DNA of 64,000 bases from an uncultured Pseudomonadota bacterium (GTDB lineage: Bacteria; Myxococcota_A; UBA796; SXON01): contig CAIUMM010000106.1 of assembly GCA_903900265.1 (NCBI GenBank), forward strand, positions 62,001-126,000, in the 5' to 3' direction. Both the position numbers and the translations under genes were made by a program. Below are positions 36,354 to 44,921 of this stretch, piece after piece. Numbering within the stretch: position 1 is the first letter of the stretch; every line of letters starts with the position of its first letter. Below the pieces are notes generated by a model. It worked only from the letters and a program-made list of their open reading frames with translations. It did no database searches and was not told the origin of the DNA.

Positions 36354-37244
36354 ATGCCGGGCTTCGTAACTATAGACGAAGTCCGGCCTGTCGCGTTTTT
36401 GCAGGCCAATCGCTGCGCAGATGACCGCTATCCAGCGCTCGCCGGGACATGGGCCGTTGGATGCGTAGGCAGCGACGCCGTGAACGTCGCGGTGTCCCTG
36501 CCAGACAGCCGCGTCGTGACGCTGACCGCGCCGGCGCGTTCGCCCTCTCTGGGGATCGGCTGGCTATGGACGACCGGGCTGCCAGCGGGAGCCTGGGCGC
36601 TCCCCGACCCGGTGCGCCGAACCTACGGCGTGACCTTCGTGGAGGGCGCGGTCACCACGCTGGTCCCGCGCGAGGGCGTGGCTCCCCCGGCGGTGGCGAA
36701 CGTAGACGGCCACCCGACCGCGTTCATCCCCTACGCCGATCACGTCGACCGCATCGACCTCACCGCTTCCTCCTGGCCGGTGCACCCCGCGCATCCGGCG
36801 CCCGGCGAGCCGGTCGCGCTCGGAGAGGACTGGGCGGCGTGGACCGAGCGCAGTCCCCGCACCGGAGCCGATGTGTGGGCGCTGCGCGGGGACGTCGTCG
36901 CGGCGATCGTGCAAGGAGCCGGGGACCAGCGGCTCGTGGCCGGCAGCAACAACTACCTCTGGTGGGTAGACGGAGACGCCGTCGTACGCCGGGAGATGAG
37001 CAGCGGCACCGAAGCGCGCTTTCCGGCCCAGACCGGGTTCACCGCCGGGCTCGCGGTCGATCCCACCGATGGATCGGTCGCGTGCTGGGAGGACCGCCGC
37101 GCGCTTGAGACCACCGGCGTCGACCTGTGGTGCTCGAACGGCGCGCACCTCGATCGCCCCGGTGACCAACGCTGGCCGACGATGTCCAACGGCTATCTGC
37201 TGTGGCGCGAAGGGGAACAGGTCATGACCGCGCGCCTCCGGTAG
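36354..37244 (+). CDS. Beta-propeller-like protein of unknown function, start uncertain
   Basis: 296 residues from ATG 36354. Repeating strands such as VALGEDWAAWTERSPRTGADVWAL, QRLVAGSNNYLWWVDGDAV and GSVACWEDRRALETTGVDLW resemble the TolB-like beta-propeller fold. There is no signal peptide at this start. The first 12 codons are formed by a perfect hairpin, so the real start may be TTG 36399, just before QANRCADDRYPA, or the 5' end may have been replaced. It is convergent with the MoxR gene. Confidence 0.55.
   Translation: MPGFVTIDEVRPVAFLQANRCADDRYPALAGTWAVGCVGSDAVNVAVSLPDSRVVTLTAPARSPSLGIGWLWTTGLPAGAWALPDPVRRTYGVTFVEGAVTTLVPREGVAPPAVANVDGHPTAFIPYADHVDRIDLTASSWPVHPAHPAPGEPVALGEDWAAWTERSPRTGADVWALRGDVVAAIVQGAGDQRLVAGSNNYLWWVDGDAVVRREMSSGTEARFPAQTGFTAGLAVDPTDGSVACWEDRRALETTGVDLWCSNGAHLDRPGDQRWPTMSNGYLLWREGEQVMTARLR
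36356..36400 (+). terminator. 12-bp stem hairpin with T-run, overlapping a start codon
   Basis: GCCGGGCTTCGT (36356-36367) pairs with ACGAAGTCCGGC (36376-36387) through one G-T wobble, with an 8-base loop. After eight bases comes TTTTT. It looks like an intrinsic terminator of the PKD lipoprotein pair. However, it begins at the G of the ATG of the next ORF, so it might instead control that gene's translation. Confidence 0.65.
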
Positions 37245-37250
37245 CCGGAG
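37236..37250. terminator. Small hairpin at a convergent gene junction
   Basis: CTCCGG and CCGGAG flank the TAG stop codon as a three-base loop. It sits between two convergent genes and could slow transcription from both sides, but the stem is short and lacks a T-run. Confidence 0.3.
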
Positions 37251-37267
37251 CAGGGATCGCCGCGCAG

Positions 37268-38254
37268 CTACGGGGTTTTGACCTTGGCGAGGATCTCTTT
37301 GATCACCATGTCCGCGGTGACGCCGTCGGCTTCGGCTTCGTAGGCGAGGGTGATGCGGTGGCGCAGCACGTCGGGCGCGACGTCCTTGACGTCATCGGGC
37401 GTGGCGAAGTCCCGACCGTCCAGCATCGCCCACGCGCGCGCGCAGGCGGCGAGCGCGAGAGTTGCGCGCGGCGAAGCACCGTATTGCACGTAGCGGCCCA
37501 TCTGCGGCGAGATGCTGCCGGCCTGGCGCGTGGTGTGCACCAGCGACACGATGTAGTCGGCGAGCACCGGCTTCAGCGTGATCTGTCCGCAGAGGCGCTG
37601 CATGCGCGCCAGCGCGTCCGGCGTGAGCACCGCGGCGGGTGTCTCGGAGGGCCGCGAAGCCCGGAACAGGATCTCCCGCTCCTCTTCGCGCGTCGGATAT
37701 CCGACCACCAGCTTCATCAGGAAGCGATCCACCTGCGCTTCGGGCAGGGGGTACGTGCCTTCTTGCTCGATGGGGTTCTGCGTCGCGAGCACGAGGAACG
37801 GCCGGGGCAACGGGAAGGTCTCGTCCGCGAGCGTGACCTGGCGCTCCTGCATCGCCTCGAGCAACGCCGACTGCACCTTGGCCGGCGCGCGGTTGATCTC
37901 GTCCGCGAGCACGAGGTTCGCAAAAATCGGACCTTTGCGCGTGGTGAACGTACCTTCGCGGGGGTTGTATACCTGCCCGCCGAGCACATCGGCCGGCAGC
38001 AGGTCCGGCGTGAACTGCACCCGCGCAAACGCAGCGTGCATCGCGTTCGCGAGCGCCTTGACGGCCGTGGTCTTTGCCAATCCGGGGACGCCTTCGAGCA
38101 GCACGTGGCCATCGGCGAGCAGCGCGGTGAGCAAGCGATCGACCATGTACTTTTGGCCGACGATCACCTTGGCGACCTCTACGCGCACGGCGCGAAGCTG
38201 CTCAGCCGCGTGGGCCAGCTCCGCGTTCATGTCTACCGAAACGACTTCAGCCAT
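37268..38254 (-). CDS. MoxR-family AAA ATPase
   Basis: 328 residues from ATG 38254, chosen because GAGGT lies five bases upstream; the open frame beyond it has no homology. Walker A is GVPGLAKTTAVKAL, Walker B LVLADEINRAPAKVQSALL, sensor 1 LATQNPIEQEGTYPLPEAQVD. The C-terminal lid has VQYGASPRATLALA. MoxR ATPases act as chaperones that assemble or activate partner complexes, often with VWA proteins. No VWA gene is present; instead it is divergent from the pseudokinase operon with a 118-bp shared promoter region, suggesting a functional link. Confidence 0.93.
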   Translation of the reverse strand: MAEVVSVDMNAELAHAAEQLRAVRVEVAKVIVGQKYMVDRLLTALLADGHVLLEGVPGLAKTTAVKALANAMHAAFARVQFTPDLLPADVLGGQVYNPREGTFTTRKGPIFANLVLADEINRAPAKVQSALLEAMQERQVTLADETFPLPRPFLVLATQNPIEQEGTYPLPEAQVDRFLMKLVVGYPTREEEREILFRASRPSETPAAVLTPDALARMQRLCGQITLKPVLADYIVSLVHTTRQAGSISPQMGRYVQYGASPRATLALAACARAWAMLDGRDFATPDDVKDVAPDVLRHRITLAYEAEADGVTADMVIKEILAKVKTP

Positions 38255-38361
38255 CCTACACCTCGCTCCACCGGGTATTGCGGGACGGGGACACCGCCAC
38301 CGCAGGAGAAAAATCGTGACGGGGAAAGCACCCCTGCCGTTTCTGGATATCTGGTCGCGCC

Positions 38362-38367
38362 GAGGAG
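38362..38367 (+). promoter_or_regulatory. Ribosome binding site deciding the pseudokinase start
   Basis: GAGGAG lies five bases before TTG 38373. An in-frame GTG at 38316 is the only other reasonable start and has a poorer site. Confidence 0.6.
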
Positions 38368-38372
38368 TTTCT

Positions 38373-40760
38373 TTGAGCATCGCCGGGTACACCCGCACTG
38401 GCCGCGTACAGTTAGGCCCCGCATCCGACCTGATCGAGATGCAGGGCACCGATGGCGCGCGCCACACCGCGATCGTCTTTCATCCGGAGTACCGGAAGCA
38501 CAACGCGATCAACGCCGCGCTGGGCGTCGTGCTGGGGTTCCTCGAGTCGCCCATGGTCACCGGCCTGGCCGATCTACGCGCTTACGACCTTGGACAATCC
38601 GCGTTTGTATACCCGACCGGACAGGTGTGGTCGGTGGCCGAGGCGGTGCGCACCCTCGGGGATCTCGGCGAGGTCGGCGGGGTACGCGCCGGCGTAGAGC
38701 TGATGGTCGCTGTGGGGGAGATCCTCGTAGAAGCCGCTGAAAATGGGGAGAATCAGGGGGTCTACAGCCATGGCGGCCTGACCCCCTGGCGCGTCGTGCT
38801 CGACGCGGAAGGCCGTCCCACCGTCATCGGGCACGCGCTGCCGCAGGTCGAGATCCTGACGTTTCACGAGCACCCGGAGCGCATCCCCCGCGAGGACGCC
38901 TTCCGGTACTGCCCGCCGGAGCGCATGGAGTCCCGGCGCGAAAACTTCTCCTCGGACGTGTTCAGCCTCGGGCTCATCGCTTTTGAGATCATGACCGGCA
39001 AGCCGGTCTACGACGGGCTCGTCAACGACATCCGCGGCAAGGCCGCGCGCGGTGAAACCAGCCGCCGAATCCATCAGTTCCGCGACTACATGCCCGAGGC
39101 AGTGCGCGAGCTGCTGACCACCGCGCTGCGCCCCGATCTGCGCGACCGCTACGCCTCCGGCGCAGAGTTCCTCGACGCAGCGCGCGCGGCCCTGCACGCA
39201 GACCCGGACGGCGGCCAGCTCCGGGACATGATGGACCGCGTCAGCAAGCAGGTCAGCCGCGCCCGCGAGACGCTGGACCCCGCGCGTACGTCGATGCTGT
39301 CCAAAGAGGATCTGGCCCGGCTGGTGGAGGAAGACGCCGGCCCGATCGCCAAGATGCCCGCGAAGCCGGCACCCGCAGCGCCCCCGCGCGCGGCAACGGC
39401 TGCCCCACCTGCAGCAGCGCCCGGCCCCGCGCCGCTTGGAACCTCCACCGCAGACGCTGGGCCCGCAATACGACGCCTGCCGCCCCGGCTCCGAGACGCG
39501 GAAGCCGCTCCAGCCGCGCCCGCCCCCTCCGTCGCCGCCGCGCCCGCCCCCTCCGTCGCCGCCGCGCCCCTCTCCACAGCTGCCGCGCACACCGCGGCAC
39601 CCGCCGCAGCGCCCGTCGCCAGCACGCCCGCGAGCCCGGCGACCGTCGAGCCCGCCGCCGCTCCGGCAGCCGGGGACGCTCCGCGCTGGTCCCTGCCGAC
39701 GCGCCGTCCAAACCCCCGTGCCGCCCCCGCCCAAGAGGCCGCCCCGCTCGCACCGGCCATCGATCGGACAGCGCCTCCGGAGCCCAAGCCGGAGCCTCGC
39801 GCCGCAGCGCCCGCGCCCACACCTGCCCCGCCCTTCCACGCCGCACCGGTCGCAGCCCCGCCCCCTACGGCGGCACACGCCGCACCTGCGCCTACGCAGA
39901 CGGTCGCCGCAGAGCGCCACTCGCTGCCCGAGTCGGCACGCCCGGTACCGCCGCCCCCTTCGGTGCCCGCCGGGGCCTCCGACCGAGCCGCCGATCTGCT
40001 GCGCCGGATCCGCGAGTCCTCCGGCGACCACGCCCGCGTCGCCAGCGCGATGGCCGAAGCCGCACCCGAGCCTGCAAAGCCGGCGCCCGTGAAGGCTGAG
40101 CCCGAGCCTGTAAAGCCCGCGCCGCCGGCGACGGTCACCCTCGCGCCCGTAGCGCCGGAAGCCGCGCCGCCGAAGCCCCCGCAGCCGGCTCAGCCAGCGC
40201 CGGTCGCGATCGAAGCTGCGCCGCCGAAGCCCGCGCTTCGCTCGGCGTCAAGGCGCACGCCGGACCCGGTTCGCACCGTCCTCCGCGGCGAGTCTGCGCC
40301 GTACCGGCTCTGTCGCGGACCGGGCTCCCCGGTGGTGCAGCGCCGGCTGATGAACCAAAGTGCGTTGGGCGACGTCGTGATGGTGCTGGTCGGGCAGATG
40401 GTGCCGATGCGCGCCACGCCGGACGGACGCCTGACCGGATGGTATCGCCTCGGTCCCGCGGCCGGTCCCCTCCCCGCCAGCACGCGGCTCGACAGCATCG
40501 CCGCCGAGGAGGTGCTCTACTTCCATTGGGTCCCCGGGCAGCTGCTCCACCTGACGGTCGAAGCGGCGGGCGCAACCCTCGTGCTCCCCGTGCACACCGC
40601 GGTCCCCGTCGCCACGCTGATCGACGCGCTCGCGAGCATCCTGAACCTGCCGGCCGGCGACTGGAATCTGCAGGTCGACGGCGCCACGCTCGACTCCTCC
40701 GGCATCCTTGAAGATGTGGCGCTCACCCCCGAGACCCGCCTGACGGTCGTGAAAGCGTGA
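38373..40760 (+). CDS. Pseudokinase with Pro/Ala linker and ubiquitin-like C-terminus
   Basis: 795 residues from TTG 38373. Residues about 1-270 have the protein-kinase fold but lack activity residues. The beta-3 Lys is missing (TAIVFHPEY), the HRD-K-N loop reads SHGGLTPWRVVLD (about 131), and DFG reads GHA (about 152). The C-lobe is recognisable (FRYCPPERME, SSDVFSLGLIAFEIMTGKPVY). A Pro/Ala-rich linker spans about 325-640. The last 70 residues (LHLTVEAAGATLVLPVHTAV to ETRLTVVKA) match a ubiquitin-like beta-grasp pattern; a similar unit may precede it. It overlaps the FHA-transglycosylase gene by GTGA. I infer a cytoplasmic scaffold; partners are unknown. Confidence 0.72.
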   Translation: MSIAGYTRTGRVQLGPASDLIEMQGTDGARHTAIVFHPEYRKHNAINAALGVVLGFLESPMVTGLADLRAYDLGQSAFVYPTGQVWSVAEAVRTLGDLGEVGGVRAGVELMVAVGEILVEAAENGENQGVYSHGGLTPWRVVLDAEGRPTVIGHALPQVEILTFHEHPERIPREDAFRYCPPERMESRRENFSSDVFSLGLIAFEIMTGKPVYDGLVNDIRGKAARGETSRRIHQFRDYMPEAVRELLTTALRPDLRDRYASGAEFLDAARAALHADPDGGQLRDMMDRVSKQVSRARETLDPARTSMLSKEDLARLVEEDAGPIAKMPAKPAPAAPPRAATAAPPAAAPGPAPLGTSTADAGPAIRRLPPRLRDAEAAPAAPAPSVAAAPAPSVAAAPLSTAAAHTAAPAAAPVASTPASPATVEPAAAPAAGDAPRWSLPTRRPNPRAAPAQEAAPLAPAIDRTAPPEPKPEPRAAAPAPTPAPPFHAAPVAAPPPTAAHAAPAPTQTVAAERHSLPESARPVPPPPSVPAGASDRAADLLRRIRESSGDHARVASAMAEAAPEPAKPAPVKAEPEPVKPAPPATVTLAPVAPEAAPPKPPQPAQPAPVAIEAAPPKPALRSASRRTPDPVRTVLRGESAPYRLCRGPGSPVVQRRLMNQSALGDVVMVLVGQMVPMRATPDGRLTGWYRLGPAAGPLPASTRLDSIAAEEVLYFHWVPGQLLHLTVEAAGATLVLPVHTAVPVATLIDALASILNLPAGDWNLQVDGATLDSSGILEDVALTPETRLTVVKA

Positions 40761-42376
40761 GTCAGGAGCGCTGGGACGTCGTCGTCCGTTTCCTGAACGG
40801 ACCGCTGCAGTTTGAAGGCGACATCGTCATGCGCGGCCCGGTCGTGCGCCTCGGCGCCAACCCCGGCCCCGGCGGCCTCAAGCTCGAAGGCTACCGCGGG
40901 CTTGATGATCGCCAAGCGGTGATCACCGCCTACGACGGCGGCAGCGCCTCGATCGCGCCGGTAGGACCCAATCAGGTGCGCATGGCCCCCCACGAGCACG
41001 TGGACTGGGAAGAAGTGCACCCGCTGCGCACGCCGACGCACCTGAGCAGCGGCTGCGCGCTGCACTTCGGGCCTCCCGGACGCGGCGCGACCTGCGTGTT
41101 CGTCGAATGTCGGCGCCTCGGCGTTTGGGAGCAGCGCGAGCTGCTGTCCGACGCCTCCCAGGTCGACCCCCAGAGCGAAAACAACGACGTCAAGCGCCTC
41201 GACAGCGGCAGCCGCTTTCCGTGGTGGCTGATCCCAGCCGTCCTCGGCATCTTCTTCGCGTTCACCAGCGCGCTCGGGCTGATCCTCTTTGTGTTCCTGC
41301 AACGCGACGTCGACCGTCTCGGCCCCGTCGACGAAGGCCTCGAAAAATACGGCCTCGACGCCGCGATGAGCGAGAAGGTCAACACCACGCTGCTCGTCGG
41401 CGTGGAGGATGGCTTCAAAGCCTTCGTGATGAAGCCCAACATCGACGCCGCCGGGTGGAAAGAGCTGGAGACCCCGGAAAAATGGGACACCAACCTCATC
41501 GCGTGGATCACCCGCTCCGAGACGCTGTTCGGAAAATCCTGGGCGGTCTGGGCGCTCTTTGACCGCTCGACCAGCGAGTACGCCCAAGCGCTCGGCGAGA
41601 TCCGCAAGGCGGGACTGCCCGACGTTCTCGCCGCGATCCCCTTCCAAGAGTCCGGCTACCGCGCCCAGCCGCAGTCTCCGGTATGCGCCAAAGGCTGGTG
41701 GCAGTTCATGCCCGAGACCGCGAAACGTGCCGGGATCGAAGTGAGTAACTGTCACTTTCGGGGCTCGGGAACCCCGTGGAGCCCGACCCTGCTCGCGCCG
41801 CCCCGAAACGCCTATAAGAACGCCGACTACGTTGAAAACAACGCGTGCAAGATCACCAACTGCGATCAGGACGGCCGCACCGACATCCGCGCCTCGACGA
41901 TGGGGGCGGTCAAGCTGCTCAAACAGGTATTTCAAGACGAAGAGCTCCGGTATTCGGGCTCGGTGGTGCAAGCGGTGATCGCTTCGCACAACGCCGGCTA
42001 TGACGACAGCCCCTACCGGAACGGCGCCACCAGCAACACCAATGTGCTCATCGCCTACCGGCGCTATCGCCAAGCGGCCAACGTCGACCGCGCGCCCGAC
42101 TTCCTCGGCCGGAACATCACCTGCGACAGCCCCGAAAAAATGCAGGGTGGACCGAATGACACGTGTGGCGGCTACCTCGCCAAGGAGACCCAACACTACG
42201 TGCACTACATCATCGCGTACCAGCTGCTCGCCGCTTGCTACTACGGCAAGAACTACGCCGATGCCTACCCGGTTTTCTCCGACTACCGCGAGTTTTCCCG
42301 CGCGAACGGCTACTGCAAGGACATCGCCGTTCCGACCAAAGAGGAAGTCCAGAAGCACATGAAGGGCGGCAAATGA
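40757..42376 (+). CDS. FHA-TM-lytic transglycosylase fusion
   Basis: 539 residues from GTG 40757. Residues 1-125 form an FHA-like domain (VVRLGANPGPGGLKLEG, LDDRQAVIT). One transmembrane helix at about 152-178 (WWLIPAVLGIFFAFTSALGL) places FHA in the cytoplasm and the rest in the periplasm. The SLT/MltD-type lytic transglycosylase domain has catalytic Glu in IPFQESGYR, then AKGWWQFMPETAKRAG and SHNAGYDDSPYR. It would cleave peptidoglycan glycan strands. An enzyme tied to an FHA sensor suggests wall remodelling controlled by cytoplasmic binding events. It overlaps both neighbours (GTGA and ATGA). Confidence 0.85.
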   Translation: MSQERWDVVVRFLNGPLQFEGDIVMRGPVVRLGANPGPGGLKLEGYRGLDDRQAVITAYDGGSASIAPVGPNQVRMAPHEHVDWEEVHPLRTPTHLSSGCALHFGPPGRGATCVFVECRRLGVWEQRELLSDASQVDPQSENNDVKRLDSGSRFPWWLIPAVLGIFFAFTSALGLILFVFLQRDVDRLGPVDEGLEKYGLDAAMSEKVNTTLLVGVEDGFKAFVMKPNIDAAGWKELETPEKWDTNLIAWITRSETLFGKSWAVWALFDRSTSEYAQALGEIRKAGLPDVLAAIPFQESGYRAQPQSPVCAKGWWQFMPETAKRAGIEVSNCHFRGSGTPWSPTLLAPPRNAYKNADYVENNACKITNCDQDGRTDIRASTMGAVKLLKQVFQDEELRYSGSVVQAVIASHNAGYDDSPYRNGATSNTNVLIAYRRYRQAANVDRAPDFLGRNITCDSPEKMQGGPNDTCGGYLAKETQHYVHYIIAYQLLAACYYGKNYADAYPVFSDYREFSRANGYCKDIAVPTKEEVQKHMKGGK

Positions 42377-43116
42377 ACTGGAGGCTGCTCGTGTGTACCG
42401 GCGCCGCGCTGCTCGCGTTCTTCTGGGGCGGCGTGCTGATGCTGGACGAAGAGATCGTCGAGGTGGACGCAAAAACAAAGGTAGAACAAGGGCAGCAGGA
42501 CAAGCTCTTCGGCATGCAGTTCGCCGCGTCCCAGCGTGAGAAGAACTTTCAGGACATGGGCTTCGCCGAAGCCGAAGTCGCGGCGTTGATCAAGAAGATC
42601 GGCGTGCTCGAAGAGAAGTACCACACGCGTGACCCCAACCAAGACGTCGTCACCGTGCGCATCGACGCCGCCAGCGATCAGGACGAGCTCGCGGCTGCGC
42701 TGTGCGGCACCAACGCGTCGTTGCCGGTGCGCTACTCAGCGATGAAATTCCTGATGATCGAGCGGGGCGGCAGCTTGGCCGCCGCCGATCTGGACGAGAT
42801 CAGCTCGCTGGAGCTGCAACCTTGGGCCAAAGCCGCGCGCGTCGAAGCGGTCTACGAGACGGCCGAAGCCCAGACCGACCGCAAGGACGACGCCACGCGC
42901 ATGGGCCTCGCGGCGATCATCGCCGGGTCCGAAGCCACCGACCTGCTGCTGACGAAGAAGAGCCCCTTTGGACGCGGCGTGTTCGCCGGCTGGTCCTGGG
43001 ACTCGGTGCAGAAGCAGTACCCCGGAACCCGCGAAAAGCTCATCGACTACGTGGCCCTGTTGCACCTCGTCGGCGAGGTCGCGAACAGTGACAAGGGCAT
43101 GTGCAAGACCGGGTAA
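42373..43116 (+). CDS. Membrane-anchored coiled-coil protein of unknown function
   Basis: 247 residues from ATG 42373, overlapping the upstream stop. One N-terminal transmembrane helix (about 5-24), then a charged coiled coil (about 30-85) and a helical domain with two widely spaced Cys residues. No family is recognised. Its position as third gene of a coupled operon with the pseudokinase and the FHA-transglycosylase implies the three work together at the inner membrane. Confidence 0.75.
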   Translation: MNWRLLVCTGAALLAFFWGGVLMLDEEIVEVDAKTKVEQGQQDKLFGMQFAASQREKNFQDMGFAEAEVAALIKKIGVLEEKYHTRDPNQDVVTVRIDAASDQDELAAALCGTNASLPVRYSAMKFLMIERGGSLAAADLDEISSLELQPWAKAARVEAVYETAEAQTDRKDDATRMGLAAIIAGSEATDLLLTKKSPFGRGVFAGWSWDSVQKQYPGTREKLIDYVALLHLVGEVANSDKGMCKTG

Positions 43117-43137
43117 AGCAGCGCGCAGACCGGACGG

Positions 43138-43851
43138 CTACTGTGGAGGTTTGACCACCGAAGTCAGCAAGCGCCCGTTGCCCAGATCCACGATACCGAC
43201 CCCCTTGCTGAAGGCGATGCTGCGTTGCGCGGTGAACGAGATGCGGTAGGCATCAAAGCCACCGGCGGGAGTGTCGACGTGCTCGGGGAGAATATTCCCC
43301 ACGGCGGACCAAGGGATCGTCGTGTCCTGCGTGACGGTGCCGTCCGACGCCGTGACCATCAGCCGCACCGTGCCTTCGGTCGTGATCGTCGGGGTCCCCA
43401 CCATGTCGGCCGGCGCAAAACGCACCGGAGGCGCGTACACGAGCGTGTCGGTGGCGGTAGGATCTTGGGCGTCGGCGTGCGTGGTGCCCAACAGCGATAC
43501 ACCGCTCGCATCCTCCACAAAGTACGTGAGCGCGACGTCCTCCAACGCGTCCGTCTCGGTGGATTGCCACGCGCGGACCGTCCACGCCGTCATGCCTTGG
43601 AACTCGCGCAGTCCGATCGTCTCGCGGTGCTCTACGCCCGCGCCCGCAGCGGTGTACGTCCATTTCCAGCCGGGGGACAGCGGGAAGTACGAGTCATCCA
43701 CCAACGCCGCGGATCGCGGCGCGGGGACGCGAAAGCCCGAAGCCCGCGCGGGGCGCATCACCGTCTGTGGCGCAGCGCGACCATCGCCACAGCCTACGCT
43801 GACCGCTGAAAAAAACCAGCTTGTAAAGGCAATCGTCGCCCGGCCGGTCAA
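43138..43851 (-). CDS. Small lipoprotein of unknown function
   Basis: 237 residues. The N-terminus MTGRATIAFTSWFFSAVSVGCG gives a lipobox-like SVGC. The mature part begins after a low-complexity stretch with SYFPLSPGWKWTYT, an opening seen in secreted beta-rich proteins of unknown function, and stays beta-rich to the end. It overlaps the stop of the agmatinase-family gene by ATGA, so the two are co-transcribed. Confidence 0.65.
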   Translation of the reverse strand: MTGRATIAFTSWFFSAVSVGCGDGRAAPQTVMRPARASGFRVPAPRSAALVDDSYFPLSPGWKWTYTAAGAGVEHRETIGLREFQGMTAWTVRAWQSTETDALEDVALTYFVEDASGVSLLGTTHADAQDPTATDTLVYAPPVRFAPADMVGTPTITTEGTVRLMVTASDGTVTQDTTIPWSAVGNILPEHVDTPAGGFDAYRISFTAQRSIAFSKGVGIVDLGNGRLLTSVVKPPQ

Positions 43852-44870
43852 GGAGCGTCGCCACGCTGGTGCGAGCGCACCGCATGACCGCAGAGCTTAT
43901 ACAGGAGGCGCGCGCCGACGTTACCGTCCCATTCGTCCGGTCCGACCTCGTTGAGATCGAAGCCCACGATGGTGCGATTCGCCGCCACTTCGGCGAGCAG
44001 CACGCACGCTTGTCCCCAGGTCAAGCCGCCCGGCACCGGCGTGCCGGTCCCCGGGCAAAGCGCGGGGTCCAACCCATCGATGTCCCAGCTGATCCAGATC
44101 CGCTCGGGCAGCGTATCGACGATGTCGCGCACGATGCTCAACCACGTGCGGCCCTCGGCCAACGCCCGCTGCATCTGCGGGTCGGTAAACCAGAACACGC
44201 GCGGTTCTTCTTGGGCAAACTCTGCTTCTCGCGCGCCTACATCCCGCAGCCCCACCTGCGCGACCGCGCCAATGCCGGGGATACGCGTGAGCACGTTGTA
44301 GAAAATACTCGCGTGCGACCACGTAAAGCCCTCGTACGCGACGCGCAGATCGGCGTGGGCGTCGATGTGGAGGATGCCGAGGCCCGGGTAGCGCTCGGCC
44401 GCAGCGGCGATCGCGCCGAACGGCACCGAGTGGTCCCCGCCGAGCACGCCGGGAAGGTGTCCGCCCTCAAACAAGCGGCTGACTTCGCGGTAGATGTGGT
44501 CGTTGAGCTGCTCGCCTAAGGCGTTCACGCGCTCCAACGCGTCCTCAGGCACGATCCCCTCGCCCTCGCCGGTCTGGGCGGCGATCACCGCGAGGGCATC
44601 GCCCTCAGCGGCTTCATCCCAGAGGCGGATCCGGTCGTCTTCCGGCTCGATCGCAAAACCTTCCTTCCACGCATCGCCGACCTCCAAGTCATGCAGGTCG
44701 ACCTGCGCCGAAGCTTCGAGCACGGCGCGGGGGCCCTCACGGGTACCGCGGCGGTAGGAGGTGGTCGCTTGCCAGGGCACCGGGATCAGCACCACGCGTG
44801 CGTTTCGTGGGGTGAAGGGCAGGCCGAAGATCTGATCGGCGTTCGCGGGAGCGTCGGGGTCGAAGGACAT
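43848..44870 (-). CDS. Agmatinase/arginase-family ureohydrolase
   Basis: 340 residues. Binuclear Mn ligands are visible in GVLGGDHSVPF, ILHIDAHADLR and ISWDIDGLDPALCPGTGTPVPGGLT. The family hydrolyses guanidino compounds to urea; agmatine to putrescine is most common, but formiminoglutamate or guanidino-acid substrates are equally possible from sequence alone. Length and motif order are normal. It is cytoplasmic. Confidence 0.92.
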   Translation of the reverse strand: MSFDPDAPANADQIFGLPFTPRNARVVLIPVPWQATTSYRRGTREGPRAVLEASAQVDLHDLEVGDAWKEGFAIEPEDDRIRLWDEAAEGDALAVIAAQTGEGEGIVPEDALERVNALGEQLNDHIYREVSRLFEGGHLPGVLGGDHSVPFGAIAAAAERYPGLGILHIDAHADLRVAYEGFTWSHASIFYNVLTRIPGIGAVAQVGLRDVGAREAEFAQEEPRVFWFTDPQMQRALAEGRTWLSIVRDIVDTLPERIWISWDIDGLDPALCPGTGTPVPGGLTWGQACVLLAEVAANRTIVGFDLNEVGPDEWDGNVGARLLYKLCGHAVRSHQRGDAP

Positions 44871-44921
44871 ACACGGAGCCTATCGGGCTATAGGGCGTGA
44901 AACCGCTTCCCGAGGGCTCTG

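Noticed and set aside
37268-43116. A type VII secretion locus
   Set aside because: Pseudokinase, ubiquitin-like and FHA parts recall EssB, EsaB and EssC, but no FtsK-type ATPase or WXG100 substrate gene is in the window.
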